A stretch of DNA of 7,794 nucleotides from Nitrospira sp. ST-bin4 (GTDB lineage: Bacteria > Nitrospirota > Nitrospiria > Nitrospirales > Nitrospiraceae). The number at the start of each line of letters is the position of its first letter. Position 1 is the first letter of the stretch. A program made the position numbers and the translations under genes. This document shows positions 5,674 through 7,794 of the stretch, one piece after another. Where the stretch lies: contig MSXM01000056.1 of NCBI GenBank assembly GCA_002083565.1, positions 30,932-38,725 of the forward strand, given 5' to 3'. The notes beneath the pieces were generated by a model that made no database searches, had not been told where the DNA came from, and worked only from the letters and a program-made list of their open reading frames with translations.

Positions 5674-5848
5674 CCGCGCGTCATTCAGAGGAAGGGCGAA
5701 AAATGGGGATATTCTAAATTTCCATGTGCGCGCCTGTCCGGCGCCTTGCGTATCCTCGTCCCACCGTTCAGAGTCCTAGATCACGCGACTTGGAAAAAGT
5801 AGAATGTCCAGGTATCGTCTCTCCCTGGGGAGGCTCTGGGAGCACGCA

Positions 5849-5857
5849 TGGTACAAT
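5849..5857 (+). promoter_or_regulatory. Possible extended -10 promoter upstream of smbP
   Basis: TGGTACAAT (5849-5857) fits the extended -10 form TGnTATAAT with one mismatch in the hexamer. No good -35 box lies 16-18 bases upstream. It would give a leader of about 90 bases containing the short stem at 5874-5894. Confidence 0.3.
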
Positions 5858-5955
5858 GCCCCGGAAAAAAGACGGACGGACCATCGAGTCGTCCATACGT
5901 TGAAACAGAGTGTTTGCGGAGATTGGTTCACTTTGTTTAAGAAGGGAGAATTCCG

Positions 5956-6345
5956 ATGACACGAAAGACTATGCCACGAGCTGTCGCACTCGCTTCCATG
6001 TTACTCCTCGTCACCGCCACGGTGCTGCCGTTGCAACCGGTATTTGGCGAAGGCGGGGCCAGGCGTGACGTGATACGCGCTGAGGAGCAGAACCGCCATG
6101 AGGCCATCACGCTTGCCACAGAGGCGGCGGACCATGGCCGACAGGGTCATGTCAGTGTACTCGTGACCAGTGCGGAAGCGGCGCTACAGGCTGCCCTGAA
6201 GGCCGGCGAGGCTCCGCATGTGGACGCAGGGATCAAGGAACTCAAACAGGCCATTGAGCATGGGAAAGCAGGTCATGCGGATGTGGCGACGAAACACGCC
6301 GAACAAGCGGTCACACACCTGTCTGAGAAGTATCGGAGCAGATAG
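5956..6345 (+). CDS. smbP: SmbP-like small exported metal-binding protein
   Basis: A 129-residue His-rich protein with a signal peptide (hydrophobic residues 9-27, probable cleavage after VFG at 29-31), so the mature form of about 98 residues is periplasmic. It resembles SmbP of Nitrosomonas europaea, which binds copper and other divalent metals in a four-helix bundle. Two sequence repeats are visible, about 48-81 and 88-122, each with His at the start, then HG-x2-GH (H60/H65 and H102/H107), with further His at 114 and 121. The eight mature-region histidines are fewer than I recall for the Nitrosomonas protein, so metal capacity may be lower. A strong ribosome binding site, AAGGGAGA, precedes the ATG. 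The exact metal and role (storage, buffering, delivery) cannot be read from sequence. The Sel1 gene follows in the same direction after 83 bases. Confidence 0.85.
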   Translation: MTRKTMPRAVALASMLLLVTATVLPLQPVFGEGGARRDVIRAEEQNRHEAITLATEAADHGRQGHVSVLVTSAEAALQAALKAGEAPHVDAGIKELKQAIEHGKAGHADVATKHAEQAVTHLSEKYRSR

Positions 6346-6378
6346 GCTGACACAAATGACTGCCTCGTGGTTGACCTT

Positions 6379-6426
6379 GCACCTCCCGCTACGATTCTTT
6401 TAGAATGCGCCTTTTTTGCGAGGTGC
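6379..6426 (+). promoter_or_regulatory. Inverted repeat that could hide the ribosome binding site of the Sel1 gene
   Basis: GCACCTC (6379-6385) is the exact inverse complement of GAGGTGC (6420-6426), and the latter contains the Shine-Dalgarno of the gene starting at 6429. Inside it, ATTCT (6394-6398) and AGAAT (6402-6406) form a second perfect stem with a TTT loop. If both fold in the mRNA, the ribosome binding site would be paired. TTGACC at 6371-6376 could be a -35 box, but no -10 box lies at proper spacing. Confidence 0.4.
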
Positions 6427-6428
6427 CT

Positions 6429-7010
6429 ATGTCGTTCCGATTGACTCTTACTCTTGTGTTGTCGGTTTTATGTCTCGCCGTACCGGCATGGGCCGATTTC
6501 AAGGCAGGCATGACCGCCTACGACAGTGAAGACTATGCCACTGCCATGCGTGAGTGGCAGCCGCTGGCGGAGCAGGGCGATGCCCTGGCGCAGTATCATG
6601 TGGGGCTGCTGTATCACAAGGGCCGGGGGGTGCCGCAGGACGATGCACAAGCCCGGAAGTGGTATGCCAAAGCTGCAGCGCAGGGACAGGCCAAGGCGCA
6701 GTTCGGCCTGGGCACCTTGTATTTTAATGGAGAAGGCGGTCCGAAGGACTATCAGCAAGCCCTGCGATGGTTTCGTCTAGGGGCAAATCAAAAAGACGCT
6801 CTTTGTCAAACGAAACTCGGGATTATGTACGATGACGGGGAAGGGGTGCCGAAAGATAAGGTCAAGGCGTATATGTGGATCAGTCTGGCCGCGACGAACG
6901 GAGATAAGTCCGCGCCCATGCTGCGTGATATCCTGGCCAAAGGGATGACGGAGGCTCAAATTAAAAAGGCCAAGAAATTGGCGAGTGAGTGGGAACCGGA
7001 AGGCCAGTGA
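6429..7010 (+). CDS. Exported Sel1-repeat (SLR) protein
   Basis: A 193-residue protein with a signal peptide (residues 1-22, cleavage at AWA-DF) and three Sel1-like helical repeats at about 50-85, 86-121 and 122-157. Each shows the repeat pattern, for example AQYHVGLLYHKGRGVPQD, AQFGLGTLYFNGEGGPKD and CQTKLGIMYDDGEGVPKD, ending in ISLAATNGDKSA and a lysine-rich C-terminal helix. Sel1 repeats are protein-interaction scaffolds; in bacteria, exported forms act in the periplasm or envelope, but the partner here is unknown. The chosen start at 6429 has GAGGTG (6420-6425) close upstream and gives a standard signal peptide. An upstream ATG at 6405 would add eight residues and has no ribosome binding site. 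A single cysteine (Cys126) remains in the mature protein. Confidence 0.9.
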   Translation: MSFRLTLTLVLSVLCLAVPAWADFKAGMTAYDSEDYATAMREWQPLAEQGDALAQYHVGLLYHKGRGVPQDDAQARKWYAKAAAQGQAKAQFGLGTLYFNGEGGPKDYQQALRWFRLGANQKDALCQTKLGIMYDDGEGVPKDKVKAYMWISLAATNGDKSAPMLRDILAKGMTEAQIKKAKKLASEWEPEGQ

Positions 7011-7016
7011 GAGTAC

Positions 7017-7037
7017 GGGCACGAGGACGAGGGCACC
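7017..7037 (+). repeat. Short heptamer-word tract after the Sel1 gene
   Basis: GGGCAC occurs at 7017-7022 and again at 7031-7036, exactly 14 bases apart, with a related word AGGACGA between. It lies between the Sel1 stop and the decayed alr tail. Confidence 0.45.
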
Positions 7038-7187
7038 TCAGCCTTCATGATAGAGACGCGGCACGCGTGGACTGATGATGCAGAGCACTTCATAGGCGAT
7101 CGTGCCGGTCCATTTGGCGATGTCGTTAGCGTTGATCGGCTCGTCACCCTGGCGTCCGATGATGACGGCCTCTCCCGTTTCTTTACT
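7038..7187 (-). pseudogene. alr: Remnant of alanine racemase (C-terminal end only)
   Basis: On the minus strand, codons from 7187 to the TGA at 7040-7038 encode 49 residues including GEAVIIGRQGDEPI, DIAKWTGTIAYEVLC and ISPRVPRLY, the conserved C-terminal beta-domain end of PLP-dependent alanine racemase (normally about 360-380 residues). Upstream the frame meets a TAG at 7190-7188, and nothing further matches the enzyme; repeat element copy B begins 30 bases on, at 7218, and 7414-7554 beyond it is not alr either. The start, PLP lysine and most of the enzyme are absent, so this cannot make a working racemase. The conserved residues are intact, so the loss may be fairly recent. A functional alr is expected elsewhere in the genome. 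Confidence 0.75.
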
Positions 7188-7217
7188 CTAATTACGTGGC
7201 CGGTCGCTGCAGCGGCT

Positions 7218-7413
7218 CTAACCCGCATTATTCATGAGCGCTTCTGCTGCACTCGCCGATCCGCTGCTCCGACAAGCCTTCGGGCGGCGGGCTCGCCCCT
7301 CGGTCCCTCGACGTACTGCACGAGTACGCCTCAGGACCTCCGGCCTCCGCGCGCCGCTCTCGCAACGCGGCTTGGCGATTTCGCGACGAACCGTCATGAA
7401 TAATGCGGGCTAA
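7218..7413 (+). mobile_element. Intergenic repeat element, copy B (196 bases), MITE-like
   Basis: Imperfect terminal inverted repeats of 20 bases bound the element: CTAACCCGCATTATTCATGA (7218-7237) and TCATGAATAATGCGGGCTAA (7394-7413), 18 of 20 positions pairing. The inner flanks differ (GCGCTTCTGCTGC on the left; TTTCGCGACGAACCG on the right), and each flank recurs at the opposite end of copy A. The GC-rich interior contains a perfect stem, CGTACT (7312-7317) with AGTACG (7323-7328) around GCACG. There is no transposase or plausible gene; reading frames across it have no recognisable domain. Target duplications are not evident. It could be a non-autonomous mobile element or a structured RNA/terminator-like repeat. 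Confidence 0.65.
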
Positions 7414-7554
7414 GCCCATTCATACAGTGGTGAATGAAGACTCTCTGGTTTCTCTGGCAGGGGGCAATCGGTTGACCAGACAGCATCTCTCTCGCCTGGT
7501 TTCACCGTTCACGCTTCACGTCTCATCCCGCCCGTTCCGCACGTCCCGCTTTTT
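7414..7554 (+). repeat. Low-complexity intergenic sequence with heptamer words
   Basis: From 7501 the 7-base word TTCACNN occurs three times in exact tandem (7501-7521), followed by CTCATCC (7522-7528) and further C/G-rich words to about 7542. Before that, TCTCTGG and CTGGTTTC each appear twice within 7441-7502. The T-run at 7549-7556 has no GC-rich stem in front of it. No gene is visible on either strand. Confidence 0.5.
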
Positions 7555-7794
7555 TTATTGCTGAATCCCTGAAAGCAGCCATTTGCCATCGTGATCGCGC
7601 ACGAAGGTCCAAATTTCGCGCGACTCAGTTGGCGTTTCTTCGCTGCCTGTGACGATATATCCCGGCTCTCCGCGCTGCTTGGTCAGGGACAGGTTGTAGT
7701 CACGGGCGCTCCAGCGAAGCCCTGCGGACACGTAGTACGCGGTGCCTTCCATCCAGGCTTCCAGGACTTCGGCCTGGAGCAAGATCACATCTTC
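7555..7794 (-). CDS. Tim44-like domain protein (C-terminal part; start beyond the window)
   Basis: The last 79 codons plus stop of a gene entering from the right edge; the frame is open through 7794 and no true start is seen. The pattern AEVLEAWMEGTAYYVSAGLRW, RDYNLSLTKQ, SREIWTFVRDHDGKWLLSGIQQ matches the C-terminal half of the Tim44-like domain (PF04280), a cone-shaped alpha+beta fold whose last strand typically reads WTF-R-x-x-x-GKWxLxxIQQ. In bacteria such proteins are often membrane-anchored with a Gly-rich linker, and their role is poorly known; mitochondrial Tim44 acts in protein import. The anchor, if any, lies outside the window. TAA at 7557-7555 is followed by no recognisable terminator. 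Confidence 0.85.
   Translation of the reverse strand, partial: EDVILLQAEVLEAWMEGTAYYVSAGLRWSARDYNLSLTKQRGEPGYIVTGSEETPTESREIWTFVRDHDGKWLLSGIQQ

Larger units (their letters stand above)
5640..5955. other. Intergenic region between divergent MNT-HEPN and smbP
   Basis: This 316-base gap holds the MNT promoter candidate at its left end and the smbP upstream region at its right end. Between them I see only short stems: GCGCC (5730-5734) with GGCGC (5740-5744), and GGACG (5874-5878) with CGTCC (5890-5894), the latter within the likely smbP leader. There is no tRNA-like fold and no credible gene; the minus-strand frame over 5768-5962 has no recognisable motifs. Confidence 0.5.

Noticed and set aside
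5768..5962. 64-codon minus-strand frame upstream of smbP
   Set aside because: No motif, no ribosome binding site, and it overlaps the smbP leader and start.
6371..6406. TTGACC and TAGAAT as a sigma-70 promoter for the Sel1 gene
   Set aside because: The spacing is 24 bases, too long for a normal promoter; the nearer hexamer at 17 bases matches poorly.
6956..7228. 90-codon minus-strand reading frame overlapping the Sel1 3' end
   Set aside because: It is out of frame with the recognisable alr tail, overlaps a solid gene on the other strand and shows no domain.
7047..7403. 118-codon plus-strand frame across the alr remnant and element copy B
   Set aside because: It is antisense to the alr tail and runs through repeat sequence; composition and lack of motifs indicate a chance frame.
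7218..7413. Integron attC-like site, because of the CTAAC-type left end and inverted arms
   Set aside because: The right end lacks the GTTRRRY core, the left end does not fit RYYYAAC (C at the first position), the length exceeds usual attC sites, and no integrase or cassette is present.
7544..7556. T-run as a rho-independent terminator
   Set aside because: No GC-rich stem precedes it on the plus strand, and on the minus strand it is an A-run at the stop of the Tim44-like gene.

Overview
The window looks like chromosomal DNA of a Nitrospira-type bacterium (phylum Nitrospirota). That assignment is inferred from gene content: two DUF507 genes in one operon, a small His-rich protein resembling SmbP of ammonia oxidisers, a Tim44-like domain protein, a high-GC bias, and short-word repeats between genes. 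I recognise no rRNA, tRNA, CRISPR array, transposase or integrase.

Layout. (1) 1-1534, minus strand: a YprB-like DEDDy exonuclease whose stop overlaps (ATGA) the start of a PP2C-family protein phosphatase that runs off the left edge. (2) 1535-1639: a divergent promoter region. (3) 1640-3609, plus strand: a five-gene run of cyclophilin-like protein, DUF507, DUF507, TPR lipoprotein and Bcp/PrxQ peroxiredoxin. (4) 3744-4622, plus: an exported protein with an Ig-like N-terminal domain and a C-terminal HAD-like domain that has lost nearly all of its catalytic residues. (5) 4620-4963: an intergenic repeat element exactly filling the gap between convergent genes. (6) 4966-5639, minus: a nucleotidyltransferase (MNT) / HEPN toxin-antitoxin-type pair. 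(7) 5956-7010, plus: an SmbP-like exported metal-binding protein, then an exported Sel1-repeat protein. (8) 7038-7554: a decayed alanine racemase tail, a second, inverted copy of the repeat element, and low-complexity sequence. (9) 7555-7794, minus: the C-terminal end of a Tim44-like domain protein that continues past the right edge.

The genes mostly suggest housekeeping and envelope or stress functions: thiol peroxidase, exported metal binding, TPR and Sel1 scaffolds, phosphatase signalling. The most unusual material lies between genes. Two elements (4620-4963 and 7218-7413) share both of their different ends but not their interiors and lie in opposite orientation, with a possible third, solitary end at 3723-3742. 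Separately, at least five intergenic tracts are built from degenerate 7-base words (periods of 7 or 14), none of them inside a gene. Two minus-strand operons also have promoter-like boxes placed so that their mRNAs would be leaderless.
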